Positions 37,193-47,306 are shown, counted from the first letter of the stretch. The stretch is DNA of 64,000 bases from Dyella solisilvae (GCF_003351225.1 NZ_QQSY01000002.1:457928-521927), one strand, 5' to 3'. Numbers and translations: made by a program. The notes: generated by a model from the letters alone, not told the origin.

Positions 37193-39658
37193 TCAACCTG
37201 CGGCAATTGCCAGCGAGTCGCCAGCCGCCGCACCAAACGACGGCGGTCGATCGGCCAGCGCCTCGCCAAACGCCTTGTTCGGCGTGGCGGACATGTGGAA
37301 TTCCAGCACGCCGCCGGCGGCGAGTTCGGCGTGGCCGATCCAGCTCCGCGTCCGCGGCTTGCCGTTCCATGTCACTGACTGGATATACGGCTTGTCCGGG
37401 GCGTTGCCGATGGCGCGGATAATCAGCTTGCGGCCGCCGGCGAGTTCGAGTTCGGCCCCATCGAGCGCCGGGCTGCCGAACACGTAGTGCGCGCTCACCG
37501 GGTCGACCGCGTACAGGCCCAGCGCGCTGAGCACGTACCACGCGCTCATCTGACCGCAGTCCTCGTCGCCGGCCAGGCCGTCAGGCTCCGGCGCGTACAT
37601 GGTGTCCATCAGCATGCGCACGCGCTGCTGGGTCTTGTAGTGCGCGCCGGTGTACGCGTACAGGTAAGCCATGTGGTGGCTGGGTTCGTTGCCGTGCGCG
37701 TACTGGCCCACCATGCCGGCGATATCCGGTGGCGCGTCCGCCGGCAGGTCGGAGCTCGTGGTGAACAGGCCGTCCAGCTTGGCCTCGAACGCCTGCTGGC
37801 CGCCGAACAGGCCCATGTAGGCGTACAGGTCGTGCTGGTTGAGGAAGGTGGCTTCCCAGGAGTTGGATTCGGTGAAGTCGCGCCAGCGCGAGGAATGGCC
37901 CATGCCGCGCGGGTCGAACGGTTCCAGCCAGTGCCCGTCCGCGGCGCGCGGGCGGACGAAGCTCATCGACTCGTCGAACAGGTGGCGGTAGTTGCGTGAG
38001 CGTTCGCGTAGTGCGCGCGCATCGTCATGGGCGCCGGCGGCATCGGCCAGATGCGCCACCGCCCAGTCGTCATACGCGTATTCCAGGGTTTGGCTGACGC
38101 CCTCGTGTTCCTTGTCGCTGGGCAGGTAACCGAGCTTGCGGTAGTAGGCCAGGCCACGATAGTCATCCTCGAAGGCGCGCTTGCGGAACACCGGCCAGGC
38201 ACGTTGGTGATCGATGCCCGTGAAACCCTTGGCGAGGGCTTCGGCGATCACCACGGCCGAGTGGTGGCCGATCATGCATTCGGTTTCCACACCTTGCAGC
38301 GGCCAGATTGGCGGCCCCTTGGGACTCTCCACCGCCATGCGCACGAGGCAGTTGACCATGTCCGGCACGCGCTCGGGCTGGTACAGCGTGAACAGCGGAT
38401 GCAGCGCGCGGTAGGTGTCCCACAGCGAATAAGTGCTGAAGTTGTGCTGCCCCTCGGGCAACTGGTGCACAGCCAGGTCCATGCCGCGATAGCGGCCGTC
38501 GACGTCGCTGAACAGCGTCGGCGCCAGCATGGTGTGATAGAGCGAGCTGTAGAAATTGCGCAGCGTCGACGGCGACTGGGAGCTGACCCGGATGCGGCCA
38601 AGCTCACGCTCCCACGCCGCCGCGGCGGCCTGCTGGATGTGCTCGAAATCCCAGCCGGGCATCTCCGCGTCGAGATTGCGCAAGGCGCCTTCGATGTCGA
38701 CGGCCGAGATGCCGACCTTGACCAGCAGTGGCGCGCCGGAAACCTGGCTGAAGTGCAGCGTCGCCTTCAAGTGGGCGCCCTTGGCTTTGCGCGTGTCAGA
38801 CGGCAGGGCCTGGTCTTCGGAATACAGCGTCGCCCGCATGATCGGCTGCGAGACCTTCATCGCGAAGTAGATGTGGCGGCCATTGGCCCACTGGTGCACG
38901 CGTCGCCCGCCCACCAACGTGTCGTTGCCGACCAGCCGCAGTTCTGCGTCGGTCACGACGGCGGGTACGTCGGCGTGATCGTGGAACCCATGCGTCATGT
39001 CGACCAGCAAATGCCCGTCGCCCGCCTGCCCGAAGGTGTAGCGATGCATGCCGGCGCGCTCCGTGGCGGTCAGCTCCGCGTGAATGGCGTGGTCGGTCAG
39101 CCGCACCTCGTAATAGCCGGGGCGCGCGTGCTCCGAGCTGCGGTCGTAGCGGGAACGATAGCCCTTCCCCGGTTTCGGCTTCTCGTCGGGTGGCAGCATG
39201 GCAGTGGGACTCACCATGCCGTCGTAGCGCGAGTGGTGGTTCCGGTCCGGCAGGCCGCGATCGCCAGGTTGCAGCAGCACGGGACCTTGCGCAGGCATCA
39301 CCAGCACATCCATCAGGTCGCCGTCGCCGGTGCCGCTCAGGTGCGTATGCGAGAAACCCATGATCGAGCCGTCGAGCTGGTGATAGCCCGCGCAGGCATC
39401 CCAGCCGGCGTCGTTGGTGTCCGGACTGAGCTGCACCATGCCGAAAGGCATCGAGGCGCCCGGGAAGGTATGGCCGTGCCCCGCGGTGCCGACGAAAACG
39501 TCGACGTACTGCGACAGGCCGGTGGCACCCGCACGCATCGAGCCAGTGGCCCCGTTGCCGGCGGATGCCTGAGCCACTCCACGCGCCAGGGCAGTGAGCG
39601 GTGTGCCCAGCACCGTGAGCGCCCCGAGACCCTGCAGGAACTGCCGACGTGACACCAT
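37193..39658 (-). CDS. GH92 family alpha-mannosidase, Tat-exported
   Basis: An 821-residue glycoside hydrolase of family 92. The N-terminus MVSRRQFLQGLGALTVLG is a twin-arginine signal, and export via Tat fits a protein that folds with a metal (GH92 enzymes need calcium). Family blocks are YVDVFVGTAGHGHTFPGASM, FSHTHLSGTG, TESNSWEATF with the probable catalytic glutamate, and GNEPSHHMAYLYAYTG. GH92 enzymes are exo-alpha-mannosidases acting on glycan ends. The ATG at 39658 has GGGAG upstream; the longer frame would bury the signal. It is the last gene of the receptor-led operon. Confidence 0.92.
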   Translation of the reverse strand: MVSRRQFLQGLGALTVLGTPLTALARGVAQASAGNGATGSMRAGATGLSQYVDVFVGTAGHGHTFPGASMPFGMVQLSPDTNDAGWDACAGYHQLDGSIMGFSHTHLSGTGDGDLMDVLVMPAQGPVLLQPGDRGLPDRNHHSRYDGMVSPTAMLPPDEKPKPGKGYRSRYDRSSEHARPGYYEVRLTDHAIHAELTATERAGMHRYTFGQAGDGHLLVDMTHGFHDHADVPAVVTDAELRLVGNDTLVGGRRVHQWANGRHIYFAMKVSQPIMRATLYSEDQALPSDTRKAKGAHLKATLHFSQVSGAPLLVKVGISAVDIEGALRNLDAEMPGWDFEHIQQAAAAAWERELGRIRVSSQSPSTLRNFYSSLYHTMLAPTLFSDVDGRYRGMDLAVHQLPEGQHNFSTYSLWDTYRALHPLFTLYQPERVPDMVNCLVRMAVESPKGPPIWPLQGVETECMIGHHSAVVIAEALAKGFTGIDHQRAWPVFRKRAFEDDYRGLAYYRKLGYLPSDKEHEGVSQTLEYAYDDWAVAHLADAAGAHDDARALRERSRNYRHLFDESMSFVRPRAADGHWLEPFDPRGMGHSSRWRDFTESNSWEATFLNQHDLYAYMGLFGGQQAFEAKLDGLFTTSSDLPADAPPDIAGMVGQYAHGNEPSHHMAYLYAYTGAHYKTQQRVRMLMDTMYAPEPDGLAGDEDCGQMSAWYVLSALGLYAVDPVSAHYVFGSPALDGAELELAGGRKLIIRAIGNAPDKPYIQSVTWNGKPRTRSWIGHAELAAGGVLEFHMSATPNKAFGEALADRPPSFGAAAGDSLAIAAG

Positions 39659-39754
39659 CTTGCACTCTCCCTCAAGCTGTCTATGTGCGCCACATGCAGC
39701 GAAGCTTGCGTGCATGCGGCGGATGGCGCCGCGATCTGATCGCAGCGCGCACGA

Positions 39755-41665
39755 TCATTCGGAAATCGGAGCCGCCAGGCTGGACCAGCGCGACTCGGTC
39801 AGGCCGCGCAATACAGGCTGGTCCGGCGTCTGCAGATCGAAGGCGACCACGGTGTTCTCACCCGCGTGGATCCACGGCCCCGGCAGATACAGCGACTGCT
39901 GCGGACCGATGTCCCAGACGCGACCGAGGTTGCGGCCGTTGACCCACAGCACGCCTTTGCCCAGTGCGCTGACGTCGACGAAGGTGTCGGCCGGCTTGCT
40001 GACGCTGAAGTGGCCGCGATGGAAGGCCGGGCCGACCACCGGCTGTGTGGTCCAGCCGTGGATCGACTCGGGCGCGGACATCGGCAACGGATAGACCTGC
40101 CAGCCGTGCAGCTCCTTGCCGCTCAGCAGCACCGGGTCGACCAGGCCTGCTCGCCCATCGGCCAGACGCGGCCCGTAGTTGATGCGTCCGGTGTTCTCCA
40201 CCAGCACATCAATCGTGTGCCTACCGGTATCGAGCGTGATCGGCAGGTCGACCTGCTTCAAGCGGCGGTCCACCGTGCCCACCAGCTTGCGGTCCACATA
40301 AACGGTCGCGTAGTCGCGCACTTCGCCGAGATAGAGCTTCCCGGCGGCGGGACCCGCGATCTCCGTGCGATAGAGGATGTAGCCATAGCTCTGGCCGAAG
40401 CTCTCCATCGACTGCGGCAGATCCACCGCAACCGGCGCCGGCAGGTTGTCCCACAGCGAGGCGTGCTCGGCGAGGGAGAACGGCGGCAGCGCCATGAACG
40501 CGGTCGGCGCGGGCAGCGACGGCGGCGTGGCCCCGGTGGCCTTGGCGATGGCGTCGCGGAACAGCGCGAACTTCGGCTTGGGCCGGCCCGCCTCGTCCAG
40601 CACGGCGTCGTAGTCGTAGCTGGTGGTTTCCGGCGTGTAGTGGTCGTTCCAGTCGTCGTGGTAGTTGGCGCCATTCATGAACCCGAAGGTGGTGCCGCCT
40701 TCGAACATGTAGATGTTCACCGAGTAGCCCTGTTCGAGCATCCACGCCAGCTCGCTGGCCTGCACATTGGCGTCGGTGTGCACGTGGGGCACGCCCCACT
40801 GGTCGAACCAGCCGTCCCAGTATTCGCCAGCCATCAGCGGCTGGCCCGCCCGGAACGCCTTCAGCTTGCCAAACGACGTCTTCGCATCGCCGGTACCAAA
40901 GTTCACCACCGCGAGCACGCCCGGCAACGCATCGTGTGGCAAGCCGTCGGCCCCGTCGGAAGTGAACATCAGGTTGCTGCCAAGTCCTGCATGGATCAAC
41001 GCCTGGTGGATTTCCTCCATATAGGCGCGGTCGTCGCCGAACGAGCCGTATTCATTCTCCACCTGCACGGCGATGATCGGACCGCCATGCGCCGCCATCA
41101 GCGGCGAAAGCTCCTTGCCAAGCCGCTGGAAGTAACGGTCAACGACGCTCAGGAACTTCGGGTCACGCGTGCGCACGCGCAGATGCGGATCGGCATACAG
41201 CCAGCCCGGAAACCCACCCGCCTCCCATTCGGCGCAGACGTAGGGACCGGGACGCACGATGACGTCCAGGCCCTCCTTCTGCGCCAGGCGCACGAACGCC
41301 GCCACGTCGTTGTTGCCGCTGAAATCGAAGCTTCCCGGCTGCGCTTCCAGCGCGTTCCAGTACACGTAGGTGGTGATCGTGTTCAGGCCCATCGCGCGCG
41401 CCTTGCGTAGGCGGTCCTGCCAGTACGCGCGCGGGATGCGCTGGAAATCCATCGAGCCGGAAATGATCTGGTGCGGCTTGCCGGCCTGGACGAAGTGATC
41501 GCCCTCGATGGTGACGGTGGCCGAGGGCGCGGCGTGCGCTCCGGCCACCGACGCCGCCAAAGCTCCGGCCAGGCACAGGCCCGCCGCACCCTTCAGGCCC
41601 AAAGCCCACCGCTTGGCTGACGATGGCATGCATCCACGCGAAATCGACTTGCGAAAGACAGTCAT
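39755..41665 (-). CDS. GH35 beta-galactosidase
   Basis: A 636-residue exported enzyme (signal region around residues 22-46, cleavage near AHA-AP). The GH35 signature RPGPYVCAEWEAGG (138-151) is intact; E205 in VENEYGSFG is the acid/base and E281 in AGEYWDGW the nucleophile. C-terminal beta domains follow (YLGEVRDYATVYVDRKLVG, LWVNGRNLGRVWDIGPQQSL). It removes terminal beta-galactose in the periplasm or at the surface. ATGs at 41665 and 41629 both precede the signal peptide. It lies between GH27 and GH92 genes. Confidence 0.93.
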   Translation of the reverse strand: MTVFRKSISRGCMPSSAKRWALGLKGAAGLCLAGALAASVAGAHAAPSATVTIEGDHFVQAGKPHQIISGSMDFQRIPRAYWQDRLRKARAMGLNTITTYVYWNALEAQPGSFDFSGNNDVAAFVRLAQKEGLDVIVRPGPYVCAEWEAGGFPGWLYADPHLRVRTRDPKFLSVVDRYFQRLGKELSPLMAAHGGPIIAVQVENEYGSFGDDRAYMEEIHQALIHAGLGSNLMFTSDGADGLPHDALPGVLAVVNFGTGDAKTSFGKLKAFRAGQPLMAGEYWDGWFDQWGVPHVHTDANVQASELAWMLEQGYSVNIYMFEGGTTFGFMNGANYHDDWNDHYTPETTSYDYDAVLDEAGRPKPKFALFRDAIAKATGATPPSLPAPTAFMALPPFSLAEHASLWDNLPAPVAVDLPQSMESFGQSYGYILYRTEIAGPAAGKLYLGEVRDYATVYVDRKLVGTVDRRLKQVDLPITLDTGRHTIDVLVENTGRINYGPRLADGRAGLVDPVLLSGKELHGWQVYPLPMSAPESIHGWTTQPVVGPAFHRGHFSVSKPADTFVDVSALGKGVLWVNGRNLGRVWDIGPQQSLYLPGPWIHAGENTVVAFDLQTPDQPVLRGLTESRWSSLAAPISE

Positions 41666-41726
41666 CACGTCGGCATGACCTCGACTCGAATGGCGGACCC
41701 TGGACGATTCACCATGACCAGCCTCC

Positions 41727-42932
41727 TCAACCCGCGGTATGCGGCGCGTCGATGCGCACCAGCCACACGTCGTGGGACGCCAGGCCCACCACCTGATGGT
41801 CGTCGAGCGTCACCGCGTTGCCGGTCCACAGGTCCGTGCCCTGCTGCTTGCCGTGCAAGCCAAGCCGCTTGAGGTCGAGCCGGAACGGATGGGTGCCGGC
41901 GTAGCGCGTATCGCCCACGTTAAACACCGCGACGGCCAGACCACCATGGCTCAGCGGCTTGGTCCATACCTCGACCTCGCCGTCGGTATAAGCGCGCGTG
42001 CCCTGCTTGCCCAGCGGATCCTGGTCGATCGCGATCACCTCGCGACGGGTGAGCACGGCCTTCACCTCAGGCTTCATGTGGGCCAGGTCGTTGCCGGCCA
42101 GCAGCGGCGCGGCAAGCATTGCCCACCAGCTGAAGTGCGTGCGGTTCTCGGCCTCGGTGAGGTCGCCGTTGCCCACTTCGAGCATGTCCGGATCGTTCCA
42201 GTGGCCCGGGCCGGCGTAGTTGGCGAGGCCTGCCTGCATGGTGGCGATCGCGTAGACGAACTCGCCGTGCGGCGCGATATCACCCGTGGTGCGCCACAGG
42301 TTGGCGCCCACCTTCGGGTCGGCCGCCCACTCCCAAACCGCGTCCACGCCGTACTGGCACAACGAGTAGACGATCGGGCGCCCGGCCTCGTTGAGCGCGG
42401 TGCGCATGGTGGCGTAGGCCTCATGCATCATGCGCATTTGCTGCTCGGGATTGCTCGGCGCGGTGCTCTTCATCAGCTCGCCGAAGCTGCACAGGTCGTA
42501 CTTGAGGTAGTCGACGCCCCATTCGGCATAGGTCTTGGCGTCCTGCTTCTCGTGCCCCAGCGAGCCGGCGTAGCCGGCGCAGGTCTTCGGGCCCGGCGAG
42601 CTGTAGATGCCCAGCTTGAGCCCGCGCGCGTGCACGTAGTCAGCCAGCGCCTTCATGTCGGGAAAACGCGCGTTGGAGTGGATCACGCCGTTCGCGTCGC
42701 GCTGTCCCTGCCAGCCGTCATCGATGTTCACGTAGACGTAGCCGGCGTCGCGCATGCCGCTGGCCACCATGGCGTCCGCAGCGGCGCGTACATCCGCATC
42801 GGTGACCTTTTCGGCGAAGTAGTTCCAGCTGTTCCAGCCCATCGGCGGCGTCGCCGCGACCGGCGTCGCCTGGGCGATGCCCTGGGCCAGACAAAGGACG
42901 GCGGCCAACCAGGCCGTACACGAACGACGCAT
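41727..42932 (-). CDS. GH27 alpha-galactosidase
   Basis: A 401-residue enzyme with a signal peptide (1-22, IAQA-TP). It opens with PPMGWNSWNYF, typical of GH27; D146 in DYLKYDLC is the nucleophile, and the acid/base lies in GHWNDPDMLEVGN (243-255). A C-terminal beta domain follows. It releases terminal alpha-galactose, as from galactomannan, raffinose-type sugars or glycoproteins. GGGGAGG 8 bases before the ATG is a strong ribosome-binding site. Confidence 0.94.
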   Translation of the reverse strand: MRRSCTAWLAAVLCLAQGIAQATPVAATPPMGWNSWNYFAEKVTDADVRAAADAMVASGMRDAGYVYVNIDDGWQGQRDANGVIHSNARFPDMKALADYVHARGLKLGIYSSPGPKTCAGYAGSLGHEKQDAKTYAEWGVDYLKYDLCSFGELMKSTAPSNPEQQMRMMHEAYATMRTALNEAGRPIVYSLCQYGVDAVWEWAADPKVGANLWRTTGDIAPHGEFVYAIATMQAGLANYAGPGHWNDPDMLEVGNGDLTEAENRTHFSWWAMLAAPLLAGNDLAHMKPEVKAVLTRREVIAIDQDPLGKQGTRAYTDGEVEVWTKPLSHGGLAVAVFNVGDTRYAGTHPFRLDLKRLGLHGKQQGTDLWTGNAVTLDDHQVVGLASHDVWLVRIDAPHTAG

Positions 42933-43083
42933 AGCGATACCTCCCCGTTTGTCGACCGGCGATCAGGTTCGCCGGCCATGTCCATGCCGCAACTACCTGG
43001 CGTACCGCATCAGCTCCCGCCAACGCTGCCGCCTTGAAACTTCGGCGGTGGCCTCGATCGCATCGATGCCACCGTCATCAAGT

Positions 43084-44742
43084 TCACTTCGCGATGCGCA
43101 CGCGCAGAATGGTGGAGTGGTCCTGGGGCAGCGAGACGTGACGCTCGTCGCCGTTGAGGCGGCGGCCACGCACCCACTGGTCACCCTGGAACGTCCCCTC
43201 CTCGATCGACAGGGTTTCCGCATCACGCAGCGGTCCCTGCATCTCGCGGAACACCACGTCGAACCCGGTACCGACAACCACGAAGTCATCCGGCGCCAGC
43301 TCGATGATCATGCCGGCCGCGCGGCCCTTGACCGGGTCGAACGGCGAGGTGAAGTCGACATTGGCCGACAGGCGCTCGGTGAGGCGCACCGACTGCTTCC
43401 AGTCCTCGCCATTGCCCAGCCCCTGCAGCACCGGATGCAGCTTGCCGGTGTACTGACTGCGCGCGATCAGCGGCAACAGCGGACGCAGCACGTTATAGGT
43501 GTCCTGGAAGCGCATGCCGATCGCCGCGCCGACATCGCCCTTGGTCACCACGTCGTCGATGCCAAACGGGTTGAAACCGATGCCATTGAAGGCGCCGAAG
43601 GTGGTATAGGCGAACGCGGCAAAGTACGGATTGAAGTTCGCCTCCGGCACGTAAAGCGGATTGTCCGGACGGTTGTACTGCGCCGCCGCGTCGTAGAACT
43701 TCGGGTAGTAGATGTCCGGCGAGACCATGTCGATGGCCGGCGCGTCGGCCTTCCAGATATCCAGCACGTTGACCGTGCCGCCGCCGCTGGGCCAGCGACC
43801 GGGACGTTCGACGCCCTCGATCAGCCACACGTTCACGTACATCGGCAGCGCGTACTCCTTCTTGCCGGCAGCAGCCACCGTGTTGACGTAGTTGGAGATC
43901 GCCCAGGCATTGAAAGCCTCCGGCGCCATTTCGCCAAACACCTGGCTCCAGGTCCCTGCCTTCGGCGCGTGGCTCAGCGCCTGCGCCATCGGTGCAGTCA
44001 GCTGCTGACGGTGGCTGTCCAGGTAGCCAAGCAGCGCGGTGGGCACGGCCTCGCCGAAATGCTTGTTGGCCGCGTCGGAGTAGTCGCGATCGGTGTTGAT
44101 GTTGCCCGGCTCGTTCTCCACCTGCATCATCAGCACCGTGCGATCGTTCTGATCGACGCTCTTGATGTGCTGCATCAGCGCGGCAAAGGTCTTGGTGTCG
44201 GCATCCATCGTCGCCTGACTGAACGGCGAGATGATCGAGGTCACTTCACCACTCGGGCCCTTCACGCGGGCATAGGTCTTCGGATCCTGCTTCACCCATT
44301 CCGGCACGTACTGGCTGTCGCCGTTCTTCCAGGTGCCGAACCACAGGAACACCAGGCGCATGCCGTGCTTGCGCGCAGCCTGGATGGCCATGTCGACCGA
44401 GCTGAAATCGTACTGCCCCTTGCTTGGCTCAATCGCTTCCCAGTAGATCGGCACTTCCACCGTATTGGCCTGCCAGCTGGCCAGCACGTCCATGGCCTTG
44501 TTGAGATCGGCCGGATTGGACGTGTCGGAGTTGTGCACCTGACCGCCGAGGATCAGGTACGGCGCGCCGTCGACCATGAGGTGCGCCTGGCCGTCCTTCT
44601 TCTCGATGCTCGGGATGGGCGCAGCGGTGGACTTGGCCACGCAGGCGGTGGTCAGCACGAACAGCGCCAGCAGTGCGGACGCGACGGCGGTCACTTTCGG
44701 CAGTCGCGAGGGGGCGCTCGGCGAGCGCGGATCGTTGGTCAT
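43084..44742 (-). CDS. GH35-like beta-galactosidase with DUF5597-type tail
   Basis: A 552-residue exported protein with a (beta/alpha)8 domain. QVENEPGN gives the acid/base at E211, and LYVPEANFNP the nucleophile at E367. The C-terminal beta domain (VDFTSPFDPVKGRAAGMIIE onward) fits the DUF5597-type region found with GH35 enzymes such as the Cellvibrio xyloglucan beta-galactosidase. The leader holds a hydrophobic stretch followed by TTAC-VAKS; the match to a lipobox is partial, so it may be a lipoprotein. It is clearly different from the GH35 gene at 39755 and immediately follows the receptor gene. Confidence 0.85.
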   Translation of the reverse strand: MTNDPRSPSAPSRLPKVTAVASALLALFVLTTACVAKSTAAPIPSIEKKDGQAHLMVDGAPYLILGGQVHNSDTSNPADLNKAMDVLASWQANTVEVPIYWEAIEPSKGQYDFSSVDMAIQAARKHGMRLVFLWFGTWKNGDSQYVPEWVKQDPKTYARVKGPSGEVTSIISPFSQATMDADTKTFAALMQHIKSVDQNDRTVLMMQVENEPGNINTDRDYSDAANKHFGEAVPTALLGYLDSHRQQLTAPMAQALSHAPKAGTWSQVFGEMAPEAFNAWAISNYVNTVAAAGKKEYALPMYVNVWLIEGVERPGRWPSGGGTVNVLDIWKADAPAIDMVSPDIYYPKFYDAAAQYNRPDNPLYVPEANFNPYFAAFAYTTFGAFNGIGFNPFGIDDVVTKGDVGAAIGMRFQDTYNVLRPLLPLIARSQYTGKLHPVLQGLGNGEDWKQSVRLTERLSANVDFTSPFDPVKGRAAGMIIELAPDDFVVVGTGFDVVFREMQGPLRDAETLSIEEGTFQGDQWVRGRRLNGDERHVSLPQDHSTILRVRIAK

Positions 44743-44785
44743 GGGAAGCCTGTCCTTAGCGAAGGCTGTATGTCGTTGTGAAGAA

Positions 44786-44806
44786 GGAAGCCGCCGAAGC
44801 GGCTCC
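44786..44806 (-). terminator. hairpin between receptor and hydrolase genes
   Basis: On the minus strand AGCCGC-TTCG-GCGGCT (44789-44804) forms a perfect stem with a stable tetraloop, followed by TCCTTCTTC. It sits 23 bp past the receptor stop and before the GH35 gene. The weak T-tract suggests partial termination or mRNA 3'-end protection rather than a full stop. Confidence 0.55.
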
Positions 44807-44828
44807 CCGTCAGGCGAGGCGGGTTGCG

Positions 44829-47306
44829 TCAGAAGCCCGCGCGGAACTCGATGCCGAACGTGCGCGGCGGCGTGACCGTCGCATACGGGGTGCCAAACAC
44901 CGTAGTCGTTTCGTTGCCGACGCCAAGCACGTAGCGCTTGTTGAAGATGTTGTTGCCGTAGAGGCCAACGCCGTACTTCTGGTCAGGCGTATGCCAATCC
45001 AGTCGCGCATCGGTGCGATTGGTGGAAGTACCGATGGTGAAGGCCTTCGTCGAGTAGCACGCGCCCTGGATGCCCGAGTCGGCATTGCAGCGGGTCGCGC
45101 CGCGATAGGCGTACTGCATGCTTGCCTCCAGGTCACCGCGCATGACGCCATGCCACGTGTAGTCGAAGCCCGCCGTCGCGGACCAGAGCGGCTCGCCGGT
45201 GGCCTGCCCGGCCAGGTTGACGCCCGTGGTCGAGGTGTCCCTCAGGTACGTGGCATCGATGTAGGCGGCGGTCAGGTTAAGTCGCAGCGCATCGACGGGG
45301 AACCACTGCGTTTCGAACTCCACGCCCTTCGCGTGCTGGTCGCTGGTGCTGACCTCGTAGAACGGCACGCCCGAACCCGAGTAGTTCGGATTGAGCACGT
45401 TGGACTGCAGGTTCGAGTACTTGTAGTAGTACGCCGAGGTGTTGAACAGCAGGTTGTATTCGGGGAACACGGTCTTCAGGCCGAACTCGTAGTTCCAGAC
45501 CTTTTCAGGCGCGTACACCGAGCCGATTTCCAGACTGTTGTAGCCACCCGCCTTGTAGCCCTTGGTCACCGAGCCGTAGCCCATGATGTCCGGAGTGAAC
45601 TTGTAGCTCAGCACCGCGCGCGGGCTGAAGTCATGCCAGCTGTTGGAGGCCTCCACCCTATCGCCGACGTCGTTCGGGAACACCACGTTGGTGCTGAACT
45701 GCGTCAGGGCCTGCTGGGCGATGGTCGGCAGGATGGCGTAGATGCCGCTGGCCATCAGCGCCGCCAGCGTCTGGTCATAGGCCGGCGCCTGGCGCGGCAC
45801 GTTGTACCAGGTGAAATCCTTGTCGTCCTTGGTGTAGCGAAGGCCGGTGGTGAGATCCAGCTTGTCGTTGAGGTGCCAGATCACGTCGCCGAACGCGGCA
45901 TAGGCCTTGAAATTGCCGTTGTTGTTGATCTGCTCACGCCAGGAATCGCCGAGGAAGTTGTACGGCAGGCCGAACGCCTGCAAACCCTGCGTGATCGTGG
46001 CGAGTGGCGGAAAGGGGGCGCCAGCGACGTTCAGCGCCAGCGTGTCGAGACTATCGGTGTTGGTATTGACCTGGTTGGCCTGGCGCGCCTGCTCCGAATA
46101 GAAGCTCACGCCGGACACCCAGTCCATCAGGTCGTTGTTGCCGGTGAGCTTGAATTCCTGGTACCAGCTGTTGTTGTGCTCGATGTTGGCCGTGTCGAGA
46201 TGGGTCACGACGTGGTTGGTGCCGTCGTTGCTCATGTCGTTGTACGTATCGAACCCGCGCCAGGCCGTCGTTGCGGTCAGGCTGCCCCAGGAGAAGGAGT
46301 GGTCGATGACGAAGTTGGCGCCGTTGAACGTGCGCGTCTCGGCCAGATCGACGCCGACATTGTAGAGCGGCGCATGCAGCGGATTGAGAAAGGTGGTCGG
46401 ATCGGCCGGAAACGGCGGGCGCTCGTAGACGTCGCTGGACATCGGGACGATGCCGATCTGCGGGCGCGGCGTCTGATCGAGTCGTTCATGGTCCCACGAC
46501 ACCAGCACGCGCGTATCCGGCGTGATGTTCCAGCGGTAGGCGATACGGGTGCCCCAGTCGTCGTTTCCGCCGAAGCGCTTGCCATCCGCCTGATTGGTGA
46601 TCCAGCCGTCGCTCTGGTTGTCGACCACGCTGACGCGCAGCGCCATGTCCTTGTTGATCGGCAGGTTGAGCAGTCCGCTAACGTACTTCTCGCCCTCGTT
46701 GCCGAAGCGCACGGTGGCATGGCCCTCGAGCTTGTCGGACGGCTCGTTGGTAACGATCGAAATCGCGCCGCCCGCCGCGTTGCGGCCGAACAGCGTGCCC
46801 TGCGGTCCTTTCAGCACTTCGATGCGCTGGATGTCGTTGAACGCCAGCAGGGCGCCGCCGGATCGCGCGGCGTAGACGCCGTCGACGTACACGCCGACCG
46901 CAGGCTCCGTGCCGATGCCGAAATTGGACGTGCTGATGCCACGCAACTCATAGGAGGGCTGCGTCGGCTGGCTGCCGTCCACGCCCAGACCCGGCACGAA
47001 AATCGACATCTTGCTCAGGTCGGTCGCTGCGAGCTGCTGGATCTGCGCCGCGGTGACGATCTGCAGCGCGATCGGCACTTCCTGCATTTCCTGCGTACGG
47101 GTCTGCGCCGTGACGACGATCTTGCCAAGCTGCCTGGCGTTGTTCTGGTCGGCCGTCGCTGAGGTGTCCTGCGGCGCGGCGGAGGCGCTGCCCGTGCCCG
47201 CCTGCGCGGCATCCTGCGCCAGTGTGGCAAGCGGCGCGCAAAGCGCCATCGCCACGCCGCTGTAGAGGGCATGGCGCAGATAGCTGGGTAACAAACGTTG
47301 GCGCAT
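44829..47306 (-). CDS. TonB-dependent outer-membrane receptor
   Basis: An 825-residue receptor with a signal peptide (cleavage near residue 30, TLA-QD), a TonB-box-like segment (KIVVTAQTR), a plug domain (PIALQIVTAAQIQQL through GTLFGRNAAGGAISIVTNEP) and a 22-strand barrel ending in a C-terminal Phe (FGIEFRAGF). It probably imports galactose-containing oligosaccharides, inferred from the following GH35, GH27, GH35 and GH92 genes. The ATG at 47306 has GGGGAG about 10 bases upstream; the TTG two codons earlier is not used. It is the first gene of a five-gene operon, divergent from the galactonate operon. Confidence 0.92.
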   Translation of the reverse strand: MRQRLLPSYLRHALYSGVAMALCAPLATLAQDAAQAGTGSASAAPQDTSATADQNNARQLGKIVVTAQTRTQEMQEVPIALQIVTAAQIQQLAATDLSKMSIFVPGLGVDGSQPTQPSYELRGISTSNFGIGTEPAVGVYVDGVYAARSGGALLAFNDIQRIEVLKGPQGTLFGRNAAGGAISIVTNEPSDKLEGHATVRFGNEGEKYVSGLLNLPINKDMALRVSVVDNQSDGWITNQADGKRFGGNDDWGTRIAYRWNITPDTRVLVSWDHERLDQTPRPQIGIVPMSSDVYERPPFPADPTTFLNPLHAPLYNVGVDLAETRTFNGANFVIDHSFSWGSLTATTAWRGFDTYNDMSNDGTNHVVTHLDTANIEHNNSWYQEFKLTGNNDLMDWVSGVSFYSEQARQANQVNTNTDSLDTLALNVAGAPFPPLATITQGLQAFGLPYNFLGDSWREQINNNGNFKAYAAFGDVIWHLNDKLDLTTGLRYTKDDKDFTWYNVPRQAPAYDQTLAALMASGIYAILPTIAQQALTQFSTNVVFPNDVGDRVEASNSWHDFSPRAVLSYKFTPDIMGYGSVTKGYKAGGYNSLEIGSVYAPEKVWNYEFGLKTVFPEYNLLFNTSAYYYKYSNLQSNVLNPNYSGSGVPFYEVSTSDQHAKGVEFETQWFPVDALRLNLTAAYIDATYLRDTSTTGVNLAGQATGEPLWSATAGFDYTWHGVMRGDLEASMQYAYRGATRCNADSGIQGACYSTKAFTIGTSTNRTDARLDWHTPDQKYGVGLYGNNIFNKRYVLGVGNETTTVFGTPYATVTPPRTFGIEFRAGF

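Noticed and set aside
37065..37541. Minus-strand frame overlapping the end of GH92
   Set aside because: It overlaps the GH92 coding end in another frame and has out-of-frame composition.
44778..47162. 794-codon plus-strand frame opposite the receptor gene
   Set aside because: It is antisense to a complete TonB-dependent receptor.
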